Assembly (NCBI GenBank): GCA_003161615.1
Contig: PMOB01000026.1
Span: 100,108 to 164,107, forward strand
Length of the DNA stretch: 64,000 nt
Source of the DNA: Actinomycetota bacterium
GTDB taxonomy: Bacteria > Actinomycetota > Thermoleophilia > Gaiellales > Gaiellaceae
Direction of reading: 5' to 3'
Below are positions 8,692 through 16,976 of this stretch, in pieces. Every line of letters begins with the position of its first letter. Position 1 is the first letter of the stretch. The notes under the pieces were generated by a model that worked only from the letters and a program-made list of their open reading frames with translations, was not told the DNA's origin and did no database searches. Position numbers and translations under genes: made by a program.

Positions 8692-9474
8692 GTGGCGCGG
8701 GTCGACGAAACGCAGCAGCTTTGGCTGGAGTTCCGCCGCACTGGCGACCAGAAGCTCCGCGACCGGCTGATCCTCACGTACGCGCCGCTCGTGAAGTACG
8801 TCGCCGGACGTCTCGGCTCCGGCCTGCCCGCGCACGTCGACGAGGGCGACCTCGTCTCCTACGGGCTCCTCGGGCTCATGGGCGCGATCGAGCGCTACGA
8901 CCCGTCGCGCGACGTGAAGTTCGAGACGTACGCGATCGCCCGCATCAGGGGACAGATCATCGACGAGCTGCGCGCCATGGACTGGGTGCCGCGCTCCGTC
9001 CGTGCCCGCGCGCGCGACATCGAACGCGCAATCGGTGAGCTCGAGAGCCGGCTGGACCGTGCCCCGACCGACGAGGAGATCGCGGCGAAGCTCGGCATCA
9101 GCACCGACGAGCTCGACGAGAGCCTCGGCGATATCGCCCGCTCCTCGATCGCGGCACTCGACGAGCTCTGGACGGTGTCCGGCACCGGCGGCGACCAGGT
9201 CGCTCTCATCGACACGATCGAGGACGACAGCGCGCCCGACCCGCAGGGCACGCTCTCCGAGACCGAGCAGAAGGAGGCGCTCGCCGACGCGATCGCGCGC
9301 CTTCCCGAGCGCGAGAAGCTCGTCGTGACGCTCTACTACTACGAGGAGCTGACGCTGCGCGAGATCGGCGAGGTGCTCGGTGTCACCGAGTCGCGGGTCT
9401 CCCAGCTCCACACGAAGGCGATCCTGCGCCTCAAGGCGCACCTCGCGTCGGCCGGAGCACCCGCAGCTCTCTAG
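8692..9474 (+). CDS. RNA polymerase sigma factor, FliA/WhiG family
   Basis: A 260-residue sigma70-family factor (GTG 8692). Region 2 covers about residues 20-90 (LVKYVAGRLGSGLP, DLVSYGLLGLMGAIERYDP, FETYAIARIRGQIIDELR, then MDWVPRSVR, the WhiG/FliA hallmark). Region 3 runs about 95-160 and region 4 about 200-250 (LPEREKLVVTLYYYEELTLREIGEVLGVTESRVSQ, split here by position, with the recognition helix at the end). No flagellar or chemotaxis gene is visible nearby, so a WhiG-like developmental or stress role is as likely as motility. TATTCT at 8680-8685, six bases before GTG, predicts a leaderless transcript. Confidence 0.93.
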   Translation: MARVDETQQLWLEFRRTGDQKLRDRLILTYAPLVKYVAGRLGSGLPAHVDEGDLVSYGLLGLMGAIERYDPSRDVKFETYAIARIRGQIIDELRAMDWVPRSVRARARDIERAIGELESRLDRAPTDEEIAAKLGISTDELDESLGDIARSSIAALDELWTVSGTGGDQVALIDTIEDDSAPDPQGTLSETEQKEALADAIARLPEREKLVVTLYYYEELTLREIGEVLGVTESRVSQLHTKAILRLKAHLASAGAPAAL

Positions 9475-9475
9475 C

Positions 9476-9832
9476 TCAGCTCACGCGGACGTACGTCGCG
9501 ACTCCGAGGTTGCCGCCGCCGCAGCGCGCACCGACCGAGTAGCGGCCGGCGTGGGCGTTGCGGCTGAGCCGGCCGCGAATGACGAACGTGTGGTTTGCGT
9601 GGACGGTGCCGGTCAGCGTCCCTTCGCCGTAGGCGTGGCCGGGAAAGGCTGCAGAGATCGCCGTGACGGTTCCCGTGCAGGCGTCGGCGTTGCCGACGAT
9701 GCGGATTACTCCACCGGGCGCGGCATGGCCGGGCTTGACGGCGAGGCGGGCGTGCGAGGCGGAGCCAAACGCGGTGCCTGCGACCGCGAGGCCTGCGAGT
9801 GCTGCCAGGGACAGCATCAACGTGCGACTCAT
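9476..9832 (-). CDS. Small secreted protein, unknown function
   Basis: A 118-residue exported protein. ATG 9832 is preceded by GGAGGAACG, a clear Shine-Dalgarno sequence. A signal peptide covers about residues 1-25 (LMLSLAALAGLAVAGTAFG). The mature domain looks like a small beta-sandwich: a Pro/Gly turn (KPGHAAPGGVIRIVGNADAC), one Cys pair (ADAC and GARCGGG), and alternating hydrophobic strands ending in VATYVRVS. The fold pattern resembles extracellular Ig-like modules. It converges on the sigma-factor gene with a one-base gap. Confidence 0.7.
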   Translation of the reverse strand: MSRTLMLSLAALAGLAVAGTAFGSASHARLAVKPGHAAPGGVIRIVGNADACTGTVTAISAAFPGHAYGEGTLTGTVHANHTFVIRGRLSRNAHAGRYSVGARCGGGNLGVATYVRVS

Positions 9833-9935
9833 CGTTCCTCCAGCTCGAATGACCAGGCCGCCCTGTACGACGTGGAACCCAGGTTCCCTGCGGGGATACG
9901 ATGCGGGCCGAAGCGACCGAGGAGGACACGTCTCG

Positions 9936-11996
9936 ATGCCTGCCACCGAGCCCGCCAAGATCCGCAACATCGCCGTCGCCGGCCACCGCGGCGTCGGGAA
10001 GACCTCGCTCGTCGAGGCGCTGCTGTTCCAGGCGGGAAAGACGAACCGGCTCGGGACCATCGAGCAGGGAACGACGGTCTCCGACTGGGACGAGCATGAG
10101 CAGAAGCGCGGCATGTCGCTCTCCGGTTCGCTCTGCCATCTCGAGTGGAAGGACCGCAAGATCAACCTCGTCGACACGCCCGGCGACGCCGGCTTCCAGG
10201 CCGACACGTACGCGGCGCTGCGGGTCGTCGAGGGAGTGGTGATGGTGCTCAGCGGCGTCATGGGCGTCGAGGTCAACACCGCGCGCGTCTGGCAGCGGGC
10301 CGAGGAGCAGGAGCTCTCGCGCGTCCTCTTCATCAACATGCTCGACCGTGAGCGCGCCGACTTTTTCCGCGTGCTCGAGGCCGTGCGGCAGCAGCTCTCC
10401 GACCGGTGCGTTGCGATCCAGCTGCCGATCGGCGCCGAGCACGAGCTCACAGGTGTCGTCGACCTCCTTCATATGTGCGCGTACATGGATCCGTCGGGCG
10501 GGCGCGAGGGCGGGCCGCAGCCGATCCCCGACGAGATGGCCGGTCTCGTGCAGGAGCACCGCGAGAAACTCCTCGACGCCGTCGTCGAGACGGACGAGGA
10601 TCTGATGGCCCGGTACCTCGAGGGAGAGGAGCTCGAGGCCGAAGCGGTCGCGTCGGCGCTGAAGGCGGCCGTGACGCGCGACGAGCTCTATCCCGTCGGC
10701 TGCGGCGTCGCCTCGAAGAACCTCGGCATCACGGCGCTGCTCGACCTCCTCGTCGAGGGCGTTCCCTCGCCGGCGCGGAAGGGGACGACGATCGACTTCG
10801 GCGACGCGAAACAGGCCGTCTTCATCTTCAAGACGATCGCCGACCCGTTCACGGGCCGGATCAGCTGTTACCGCGTCCTCGCCGGCCCGGTCTCCGGCGA
10901 CACGACCCTCGTCGACCCGCGCACGCACGCGAAGGAGCGGCTCGGCCAGGTGCTTCTCCTGCAGGGCAAGGACTCGGAGCCGGTCGACGCGCTCGGCGTC
11001 GGGGATCTCGGCGCGGTCGCGAAGCTCAAGGACGTCGTCACCGGCGATGTTCTCGTCGACCACGAGGTCGCCGTCGAGCCGCCGCACATCGACTTCCCCG
11101 AGCCCGTGATGAGCTTCGCGGTGACGCCGAAGGCGAAGGGCGACGAGGAGAAGATGGCCACGGGTCTCCGCCGCCTCCACGAAGAGGATCCGACGCTGGT
11201 CATGCGGCGCGATCCGCAGACCGGCGAGCAGCTCCTCTCCGGCCTCTCGCAGATGCAGGTCGAGGTGGCGGTCGATCGTCTCAACACGCGCTTTCACGTC
11301 GACGTCGAGCTCCATCCGCCGCGCGTCCCCTACAAGGAGACGATCCGCAAGGAGGCGCGCGCCCGGCACCGCTACAAGAAGCAGACCGGTGGCCGCGGGC
11401 AGTTCGGCGATTGCGAGATCCTGATCGAGCCACTGCCGGCCGAGAACGGCGAGCTCGGCTACGAGTTCGTGGACAAGATCGTCGGCGGCGTCATCTCCCA
11501 GAGCTACCGGCCCGCGGTCGACAAGGGCGTGCGCGAGGCGATGGAGCATGGCGAGCTCGCCGGAGCGCCGATCCAGGGCGTCCGCGTGCTGCTCGTGGAC
11601 GGGATGGAGCACAACGTCGACTCCTCGGAGATGGCGTTCAAGATCGCCGGCTCGATGGCGTTCAAGGAGGCGTACCAGAAGGCGGAGCCCATCCTCCTCG
11701 AGCCGATCATGCAGCTCGACGTGGTGGTGCCCGACGATGCGGTCGGCGCGGTGAACGGCGACCTCAACTCGCGGCGCGGCCGTCTGCAGGGGATGGAGCC
11801 GACCGGCGGAATGACGACGATCAAGGCCGAGGTGCCGATGGCCGAGATCCTCACGTACTCGCAGGCGCTGACCTCGATGACGGGCGGGCGCGGCGACTAC
11901 TCGATGCACTTCCTGCGCTACGAGGAAGTCCCGACCCACGTCGCGCAGAAGATCATCGAGCAGACGAAGAAGGAGCGGGAAGAGGCGCACGCGTAG
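9936..11996 (+). CDS. EF-G-like translational GTPase (EF-G2/FusA2 type)
   Basis: A 686-residue EF-G-like GTPase starting at ATG 9936, about ten bases after GGAGG. G1 is GHRGVGKT (16-23), the switch region has GTTVSDWDEHEQKRGMS, and G3 is DTPGD (80-84). G4 reads NMLD (134-137) instead of NKxD, so the base-specific Lys is missing. Domains II to V follow, with EDPTLVMRRDPQTGE and KQTGGRGQFGDCEI. The short switch I and the GMS signature fit the actinobacterial EF-G2 group, whose ribosomal role is uncertain. It is not the canonical elongation factor, which normally sits in the str operon with tuf. Confidence 0.88.
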   Translation: MPATEPAKIRNIAVAGHRGVGKTSLVEALLFQAGKTNRLGTIEQGTTVSDWDEHEQKRGMSLSGSLCHLEWKDRKINLVDTPGDAGFQADTYAALRVVEGVVMVLSGVMGVEVNTARVWQRAEEQELSRVLFINMLDRERADFFRVLEAVRQQLSDRCVAIQLPIGAEHELTGVVDLLHMCAYMDPSGGREGGPQPIPDEMAGLVQEHREKLLDAVVETDEDLMARYLEGEELEAEAVASALKAAVTRDELYPVGCGVASKNLGITALLDLLVEGVPSPARKGTTIDFGDAKQAVFIFKTIADPFTGRISCYRVLAGPVSGDTTLVDPRTHAKERLGQVLLLQGKDSEPVDALGVGDLGAVAKLKDVVTGDVLVDHEVAVEPPHIDFPEPVMSFAVTPKAKGDEEKMATGLRRLHEEDPTLVMRRDPQTGEQLLSGLSQMQVEVAVDRLNTRFHVDVELHPPRVPYKETIRKEARARHRYKKQTGGRGQFGDCEILIEPLPAENGELGYEFVDKIVGGVISQSYRPAVDKGVREAMEHGELAGAPIQGVRVLLVDGMEHNVDSSEMAFKIAGSMAFKEAYQKAEPILLEPIMQLDVVVPDDAVGAVNGDLNSRRGRLQGMEPTGGMTTIKAEVPMAEILTYSQALTSMTGGRGDYSMHFLRYEEVPTHVAQKIIEQTKKEREEAHA

Positions 11997-12017
11997 CGCC
12001 TCTTCCGAAAACTCCGT

Positions 12018-12215
12018 CTAGACCTGCGGCTGCGCCTGACCTCCGTCCGCGCGGTCGCGCAGATGCGAGATCACGTCAGCGATGTCGGCGAGCTGCTGTT
12101 CGAGGTCGCGCTGGTGGTTCTCCAGCCGCTCGAGCAGCTCATGTCTGCTGGGGAAGCCGCCGCGGAACAAAACCCGCGGGCCGTGGCCCCAGCCATGGCG
12201 ATGGCGATGGTGCAT
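12018..12215 (-). CDS. His-rich small coiled-coil protein downstream of a PadR regulator
   Basis: A 65-residue ORF. ATG 12215 follows GAGAGGAGGTGACC, a strong ribosome site that contains the TGA stop of the PadR gene, so translation is coupled. The N-terminus MHHRHRHGWGHGPR carries six His in 14 residues and could bind a metal. Residues 25-55 form an amphipathic helix of coiled-coil type (LLERLENHQRDLEQQLADIA). Transcribed with the regulator, it may be a metal-sensing partner, an oligomerising accessory protein or a small effector. No known family recognised. Confidence 0.7.
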   Translation of the reverse strand: MHHRHRHGWGHGPRVLFRGGFPSRHELLERLENHQRDLEQQLADIADVISHLRDRADGGQAQPQV

Positions 12216-12217
12216 GG

Positions 12218-12592
12218 TCACCTCCTCTCCTCGTAACGCTCGAGAAACGTGGCAGTGCGCTCTTGCGAGCGGCGCAGCGCCTCGGCCCACTGGTCGAGGA
12301 GTCGCGCGCCCGTGGGCGCGAGCGAGTAGCGGCGCTTGGCGGGACCGGGGGAGGAGTCGTCCCACTCGGACGAGACGAGACCCTCTTCTTCGAGTGCGCG
12401 CAGGAGCCGGTAGAGGTTCCCCATCTCGACGCGCTGCTCGCCCGTCAGCTCCGGCAGTCGCTCGAGCAGGTCGTAGCCGTGCGCCGGCCGCTCGCGCAGG
12501 AGCAGCAGGAGCGCGGGCTCCGAGAAGCGCTCGACGCGCGCGAAGACGCGCCAGCGTCCGTGGTGGTGCCGGCGGGAACGAGGCCCTCTCAT
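12218..12592 (-). CDS. PadR-family transcriptional regulator
   Basis: A 124-residue regulator starting at ATG 12592 (MRGPRSRRHHHGRW). The winged helix is typical of PadR: LLLLLRERPAHGYDLLERL, then VEMGNLYRLLRALEEEGLVSSEW and the wing GPAKRRYSLAPTGARLL. A C-terminal dimerisation helix ends TFLERYEERR. The short length fits PadR-s1 proteins. It is first in an operon with the His-rich small protein. The AT-rich gap upstream carries repeated TGTAA elements that could be the operator. Confidence 0.88.
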   Translation of the reverse strand: MRGPRSRRHHHGRWRVFARVERFSEPALLLLLRERPAHGYDLLERLPELTGEQRVEMGNLYRLLRALEEEGLVSSEWDDSSPGPAKRRYSLAPTGARLLDQWAEALRRSQERTATFLERYEERR

Positions 12593-12599
12593 CGCGCTA

Positions 12600-12628
12600 C
12601 CTGTAAAACACACATGTAAGAGACAATA
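12600..12628. promoter_or_regulatory. AT-rich candidate PadR operator
   Basis: The divergent gap contains CTGTAAAACACACATGTAAG. It holds two direct TGTAA motifs 13 bases apart (12602 and 12615) and the palindrome ACATGT (12612-12617), in otherwise GC-rich DNA. It lies just before the PadR start, where an autoregulatory site is expected. Confidence 0.35.
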
Positions 12629-12673
12629 GCGATCGGTTGGGACGCTCGGCAAGCCGGGCTACACTCGAACTCG

Positions 12674-13288
12674 ATGCGGGTCACGAAGGTCTCGACGACG
12701 CGAGCGTGTGCCGTTTGCGAACGGACGCTGCTGATGGGTGAGCGGGCTGTTCGTTTCGCGCCGACCGAGGGCGCCGAGCTCGTCGACGTCTGCCCGCTCT
12801 GCCAGGAGATCGCGATCGGGGCCGGCTGGATCAAGGAAGGCGCCCCGACGACGCCGACGGTCGGCGGCGACCGCAGGCGCAAGCGCGGCTTCACGGAGTT
12901 GTTCGGGCTGACGCGCTCGAACGACGAGGCGGCATTCGCGCAGCAGGAGCCGATCCTCCGCCGGCTGTCCCACGAAGAGATCGCCGTCCTCGAGGCCGCC
13001 GACCTCTTCAACGCGAGCGCCTACCGGCGCACCGTCGGCGGCATCGCGAAGAGCCTCGGCGAGCCGACGGCGAGCATCGTTCCGCTCTCCGGCACGTCCG
13101 GCGAGCTCGCGGTGACGGTCGCCTGGGATCTCTCCTGGTACCAGTACCGCGTCAGCCCGGATTCAGGACAGCCGGTGCGGCTCGAGCGCCGCGGCCACGA
13201 GCTCGACGAGCTCGAACCCGGCTTCAAGGCCTGGAACGCGCACATCGAGGACGAGGGCCGCCTCGTCCCCGAGATCGCGCGGCTCTAG
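12674..13288 (+). CDS. Conserved-type hypothetical with N-terminal CxxC pair
   Basis: A 204-residue protein starting at ATG 12674, eight bases after TACACT (12660-12665). Residues 12-15 (CAVC) and about 41-44 (CPLC) form a probable four-Cys zinc knuckle. A basic linker (GGDRRRKRG) follows, then a helical region (LRRLSHEEIAVLEAADLFNASAYRRTVGGIAKSLG, in pieces) and a beta-rich C-terminus (ELAVTVAWDLSWYQYRV). The helix-rich middle resembles DNA-binding or scaffold helices but is not diagnostic. It overlaps the convergent lipoprotein gene by a shared CTAG. Function unknown. Confidence 0.75.
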   Translation: MRVTKVSTTRACAVCERTLLMGERAVRFAPTEGAELVDVCPLCQEIAIGAGWIKEGAPTTPTVGGDRRRKRGFTELFGLTRSNDEAAFAQQEPILRRLSHEEIAVLEAADLFNASAYRRTVGGIAKSLGEPTASIVPLSGTSGELAVTVAWDLSWYQYRVSPDSGQPVRLERRGHELDELEPGFKAWNAHIEDEGRLVPEIARL

Positions 13289-14124
13289 CTCGCGCCGAGC
13301 TGCCTCGTCTGCATCACCGAGAACTCGAGCGGCGGTTGTTGGTGGCCGTGCACGTAGAACCGAACCGGTGTACAGCGACTGCTCGGTTCGATCCAAGCCC
13401 AGGCGAGCAATCGTCCGTTGGCGGCTCGGAAGGCAAGCAGCTCCCTTGGCCCGCCGATCGGCGGGCCGAACGAGCACGCGGCGCTGTCCCGCATGGTGAA
13501 GACGGGCAGGCCGTCTATCCACCGGACGAAAGCCAGCATCGCCGGACCGCTGAGACGTCGCGTGGACGCCGGCTTCTTGAACCAGCGCGGTTCGTGGATG
13601 GTCACCGAGCGCACTCCTGCCGGAAGCCGCTCGCTCCGCGGCCGGGCGCTCCAGATCTCCTTGGCGTCGACGCGAATCGCGGTCGTGTGCCTCGACAGCT
13701 TCAGCAGTGTCACGTCGAGGACCCGGGTTGCGATCAGGTGCGGAATCGCCGGGAAGCTCCACTCCAGCTCACGCGTGGCGGCGGGCCTCCGGAAGGCCGG
13801 TCGATTCGCGACGGTGCGGGCCGAGGCCGGACGGTGGGACGACACGAAGGCCACAGCCGCGGCGAATGGCATCCGCAGACGCCAGTACCGGTGATGGTCG
13901 ACGGGATCCCAGTCGCCCAGCCGGTAGCCGAGCTCACCACCGTACGCTCGCGGCGCGGTCGTCAGCCGGACGGCTCCCGGTGGCAGCGGGAACTGGCGGA
14001 ACAGGCGCTCCGGCTCGCTCGCCGCACCGGTCCTGCGGTGCATGGGCGCCGCCGCGCGCTGCGCGCCCGCGCAGGCGGAGAGAACAAGCGCGAGCGCTCC
14101 CAGGACGATCGCGAACCGCGTCAC
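13285..14124 (-). CDS. Putative lipoprotein, unknown function
   Basis: A 279-residue protein starting at GTG 14124 (VTRFAIVLGALALVLSACAG). The lipobox LSAC puts the lipidated Cys at about residue 18. The mature part has a Pro/Arg-rich start, then mixed beta strands with several aromatic-basic motifs (DHHRYWRLRMPFAAAVAFV, EPRWFKKPAS) and a Cys pair late in the chain (SAACSFGPP and SSRCTPVRF). No catalytic motif seen. It sits between two other exported products (HtrA upstream, CxxC protein convergent). Confidence 0.7.
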   Translation of the reverse strand: MTRFAIVLGALALVLSACAGAQRAAAPMHRRTGAASEPERLFRQFPLPPGAVRLTTAPRAYGGELGYRLGDWDPVDHHRYWRLRMPFAAAVAFVSSHRPASARTVANRPAFRRPAATRELEWSFPAIPHLIATRVLDVTLLKLSRHTTAIRVDAKEIWSARPRSERLPAGVRSVTIHEPRWFKKPASTRRLSGPAMLAFVRWIDGLPVFTMRDSAACSFGPPIGGPRELLAFRAANGRLLAWAWIEPSSRCTPVRFYVHGHQQPPLEFSVMQTRQLGAS

Positions 14125-14154
14125 ATCGTTTATACGACGCCGCGCGCCGTCCCG

Positions 14155-15186
14155 TCACCCGCCGGGATACGTCGCGAGCTTGATGCGCACGCTCTTGTGC
14201 GCGCCCGCCTGCGTCTCGAGCCCTACCTCGACGGTCTCCCCCGGCTTGAGCTCCGAGACGACGCTCGTCAGCTGGTCGACCGTGGACGTCTGATGCCCGT
14301 TGATCTCGGTGATCACGTCGCCGGCCACGATTCCGGCTTTCGCCGCGGGGCCGCCGCTGATGACCTTGTTGATGAAGACGCCCTGGCCGCCTGTGTCGCC
14401 CGGGAAGATGCCGAGGTAGGCGCGGTGGGAATCGACGACGTGCCCGTTCGTGACGATCTGCAGAGCGATGTTCTTGGCGAGGTTGCTCGGGATCGCGAAA
14501 CCGATCCCCGCTGCGGCGCCTCCCATCTCGGGATCGGTCGCCGCGAGGGTCGGGATCCCGATCACGCGGCCCTCGAGATCCGCCAGCGCCCCGCCGGAGT
14601 TGCCCGGGTTGATCGGTGCGCTCGTCTGGATCATCAGCGGCAGCGCGACGCCGTTCCCCTCCGAGACTCCCTGCCTGAAGGCGCTCACGATCCCGTCGGT
14701 GACGCTCGAGCGGAGCCCGAGCGGATTCCCGATCGCGATCGCGACGTCGCCGACCTCCAACTTGCTCGAGTCCGCGAAGGTCGCCGGCGTCAGGCTTGCG
14801 CGCGCGACGTGGACGACGGCGAGGTCGTCGGGAGCGAACGCTCCGACGAGTGTGGCGGGGTAGGAGTGCTTTCCCGCCGTGACGGTGAACGGCCCGCCAC
14901 CCGCGACGACGTGCGCGTTGGTGACGATGTCGCCGTTCGAGTCGAAGACGACGCCCGAGCCGAGGCCCTGCGCATTCTGGATCTGGACGACCGAGGGTGA
15001 GAGCTCGCGCACGACCGCCGTGATCGCGCTCTGGAAAGAGAGCGCCGCATTCGAGGGAGTCAGGTGCCCATGCCCGGTCGTCGCCGGCTTGGGCGAGCCG
15101 CCGCCGAGCGAAACGGCCGCTACCACTGCCCCGGCGATCGCCGCTCCCGCGAGCGGGGCGAGCCACCAGATGTGCCGGCGCAGCAT
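14155..15186 (-). CDS. HtrA/DegP-like serine protease with one PDZ domain
   Basis: A 343-residue membrane-anchored S1C protease. Residues 7-28 are one transmembrane helix, followed by a linker. The trypsin-like domain has His92 (TNAHVV), Asp121 (PDDLAVVHV) and Ser197 (NPGNSGGAL), so the triad is intact. A PDZ domain spans about 245-340 (AYLGIFPGDTGGQGVFI, AAKAGIVAGDVITEINGH). Expected role: extracytoplasmic quality control of misfolded envelope proteins. TATAAG (15194-15199, minus strand) seven bases before ATG suggests a leaderless transcript divergent from the small gene at 15230. Confidence 0.93.
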   Translation of the reverse strand: MLRRHIWWLAPLAGAAIAGAVVAAVSLGGGSPKPATTGHGHLTPSNAALSFQSAITAVVRELSPSVVQIQNAQGLGSGVVFDSNGDIVTNAHVVAGGGPFTVTAGKHSYPATLVGAFAPDDLAVVHVARASLTPATFADSSKLEVGDVAIAIGNPLGLRSSVTDGIVSAFRQGVSEGNGVALPLMIQTSAPINPGNSGGALADLEGRVIGIPTLAATDPEMGGAAAGIGFAIPSNLAKNIALQIVTNGHVVDSHRAYLGIFPGDTGGQGVFINKVISGGPAAKAGIVAGDVITEINGHQTSTVDQLTSVVSELKPGETVEVGLETQAGAHKSVRIKLATYPGG

Positions 15187-15193
15187 GGCCGCA

Positions 15194-15223
15194 CTTATAC
15201 CGGCCCAACATGAGGGGTACGCT
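15194..15223. promoter_or_regulatory. Divergent leaderless -10 pair (HtrA / small protein)
   Basis: Minus-strand TATAAG at 15194-15199 lies seven bases from the HtrA ATG. Plus-strand TACGCT at 15218-15223 lies six bases from GTG 15230. No ribosome site precedes either start within the 43-base gap. Confidence 0.5.
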
Positions 15224-15229
15224 TTCGCC

Positions 15230-15457
15230 GTGATCTATTGCGTCATCCCCCGCGAGCTCGCCGACGAGCTCTACGACAAGATGGTCGAGTACTACAGCGA
15301 CAACCCGAACGTGACCGTCATCGTCGACCGGCGCGAGGGAAGCGACCGGCGCAGCGGCCAGACGCCGACGGCCGAGATCAAAGAGCAGCGGCTGACGCGC
15401 GAGCGCCGCCGCGCTCACCCCGGCCGTTTCCCTGACACCGGCGCGCCTCCCGAGTAG
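15230..15457 (+). CDS. Small conserved-type hypothetical protein
   Basis: A 75-residue protein starting at GTG 15230 (VIYCVIPRELADELYDKMVEYY). An alpha-beta start (YCVIPRELADELYDKMVEYY then VTVIVDRREGSDRR) is followed by a highly basic, probably disordered C-terminal half. The DRREGSDRRSG motif resembles short DRR-containing proteins common in Thermoleophilia-like genomes, whose function I do not know. It ends 19 bases before the aldehyde dehydrogenase gene, which has its own -10. Leaderless start predicted. Confidence 0.65.
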   Translation: MIYCVIPRELADELYDKMVEYYSDNPNVTVIVDRREGSDRRSGQTPTAEIKEQRLTRERRRAHPGRFPDTGAPPE

Positions 15458-15476
15458 CGCGCGCTAGTCTCGCCAC

Positions 15477-16976
15477 ATGGCGACGACGGCAGCGCAGGCG
15501 TACAAGAACTTCATCGGTGGCGAGTGGGTGGACGCCGCCTCCGGCGAGACCTTCGAGAGCACGAGCCCGGCGAACGGCGATGCGATCGGTGTCTTCCCGC
15601 GCTCCGGTGCCGAGGACGTCGACCGCGCGGTCGCGGTCGCGAAGGAGGCATTCGCGGAGTGGCGCCTCGTGCCGGCGCCGAAGCGCGGCGAGATCCTCTT
15701 CCGGATCGCACGCGTCCTCGAGGGCGAGAAGGCTGCGCTGACCGACCTGATGACGCACGAGATGGGGAAGGTGAAGGCCGAGGCGGGCGGCGACGTCCAG
15801 GAGGCGATCGACATCACGTACTACATGGCCGGCGAGGGCAGGCGCCTCTTCGGTCAGACGACGCCTTCCGAACTGCGGGACAAGTGGAATATGAGCATCC
15901 GCCAGCCGATCGGCGTCGTCGGCGCGATCACGCCGTGGAACTTCCCCGTTGCGATCCCGTCGTGGAAGCTGATCCCGGCGCTCATCTGCGGCAACACCGT
16001 CGTGCTCAAGCCGGCGTCCGACACGCCCGCGCTCGCGCAGCGCTTCGTCGAGCTGCTCGCCGAGGCGGGAATCCCCGACGGCGTCGTCAACCTCGTGCAC
16101 GGCGGCGGCGGCACGGTCGGCGACCGGCTCGTCCGCCATCCCGACGTCCGCGTGATCACGCTGACCGGCTCCCGCGAGACCGGGGTCGAGGTGCTCAAAG
16201 CCGCAGCGGACACGCTCACGCACGTCCATCTTGAGCTTGGCGGCAAGAACGCGATCATCGTCCTCGACGATGCGGATCTCGAGCTCGCAGTGGAAGGGAT
16301 CGTCTGGTCGGCGTTCGGCACCTCGGGTCAGCGCTGTACCGCGGCGTCGCGGGTCATCGTCCAGCGCGGCGCGTACGCCGAGCTGCAGAAGCGCCTCGTC
16401 GAGCGGGTCGAGAAGCTGCGGCTCGGGCCTGGCTGGGAGGACGACAGTGACGTCGGCCCGGTCATCAACCAGCGCTCGCTCGAGAAGATCCACTCCTACA
16501 CCGAGATCGGCAACGGCGAGGGCGCGAAACTCCTCACCGGCGGCGAGGTCGCGAGCGAGGGCGACCTCGGCAAGGGGTTCTTCTACCGCCCGACCGTCTT
16601 CGCGGACGTCGATCCTCAGATGCGGATCGCGCAGGAGGAGATCTTCGGCCCGACGACCGCGCTCATCCCGGTGGCGGACCTCGACGAGGCCATCCGAGTC
16701 TCGAACGGGATCAAGTACGGGCTCTCGTCCTCGATCTTCACGCAGGACGTCAACGCCGCGTTCCGCGCGATGCGCGACCTCGAGGCGGGCATCACGTACA
16801 TCAACGCGGGGACGATCGGCGCCGAGGTTCATCTCCCGTTCGGCGGCACGAAGGACACGGGGAACGGCCACCGCGAGGCGGGGCAGGCCGCGCTCGACGT
16901 GTTCACGGAGTGGAAGTCGATCTACGTCGACTACTCCGGTCGGCTGCAGCGCGCGCAGATCGACACCGAGGAGTGA
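15477..16976 (+). CDS. NAD(P)-dependent aldehyde dehydrogenase
   Basis: A 499-residue ALDH-superfamily enzyme starting at ATG 15477, six bases after TAGTCT. The Rossmann segment holds GAITPWNFP and KPASDTP, the active-site Glu is in HLELGGKN, and the Cys nucleophile is in SGQRCTA. EEIFGPTTALIPV and PFGGTKDTGNG complete the pattern. The ELGGKNAIIVLDDADL and GQRCTAASR blocks resemble aminoadipate-semialdehyde and related ALDHs, but substrate assignment is unsafe. It opens a tight operon with a Nif3-like domain protein (GTGA overlap) and RNase H. Confidence 0.88.
   Translation: MATTAAQAYKNFIGGEWVDAASGETFESTSPANGDAIGVFPRSGAEDVDRAVAVAKEAFAEWRLVPAPKRGEILFRIARVLEGEKAALTDLMTHEMGKVKAEAGGDVQEAIDITYYMAGEGRRLFGQTTPSELRDKWNMSIRQPIGVVGAITPWNFPVAIPSWKLIPALICGNTVVLKPASDTPALAQRFVELLAEAGIPDGVVNLVHGGGGTVGDRLVRHPDVRVITLTGSRETGVEVLKAAADTLTHVHLELGGKNAIIVLDDADLELAVEGIVWSAFGTSGQRCTAASRVIVQRGAYAELQKRLVERVEKLRLGPGWEDDSDVGPVINQRSLEKIHSYTEIGNGEGAKLLTGGEVASEGDLGKGFFYRPTVFADVDPQMRIAQEEIFGPTTALIPVADLDEAIRVSNGIKYGLSSSIFTQDVNAAFRAMRDLEAGITYINAGTIGAEVHLPFGGTKDTGNGHREAGQAALDVFTEWKSIYVDYSGRLQRAQIDTEE

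Noticed and set aside
12593-12673. A confident sigma70 promoter for PadR
   Set aside because: TTGTCT and TACAGG are present on the minus strand but only 15 bases apart, so I list only a candidate operator.
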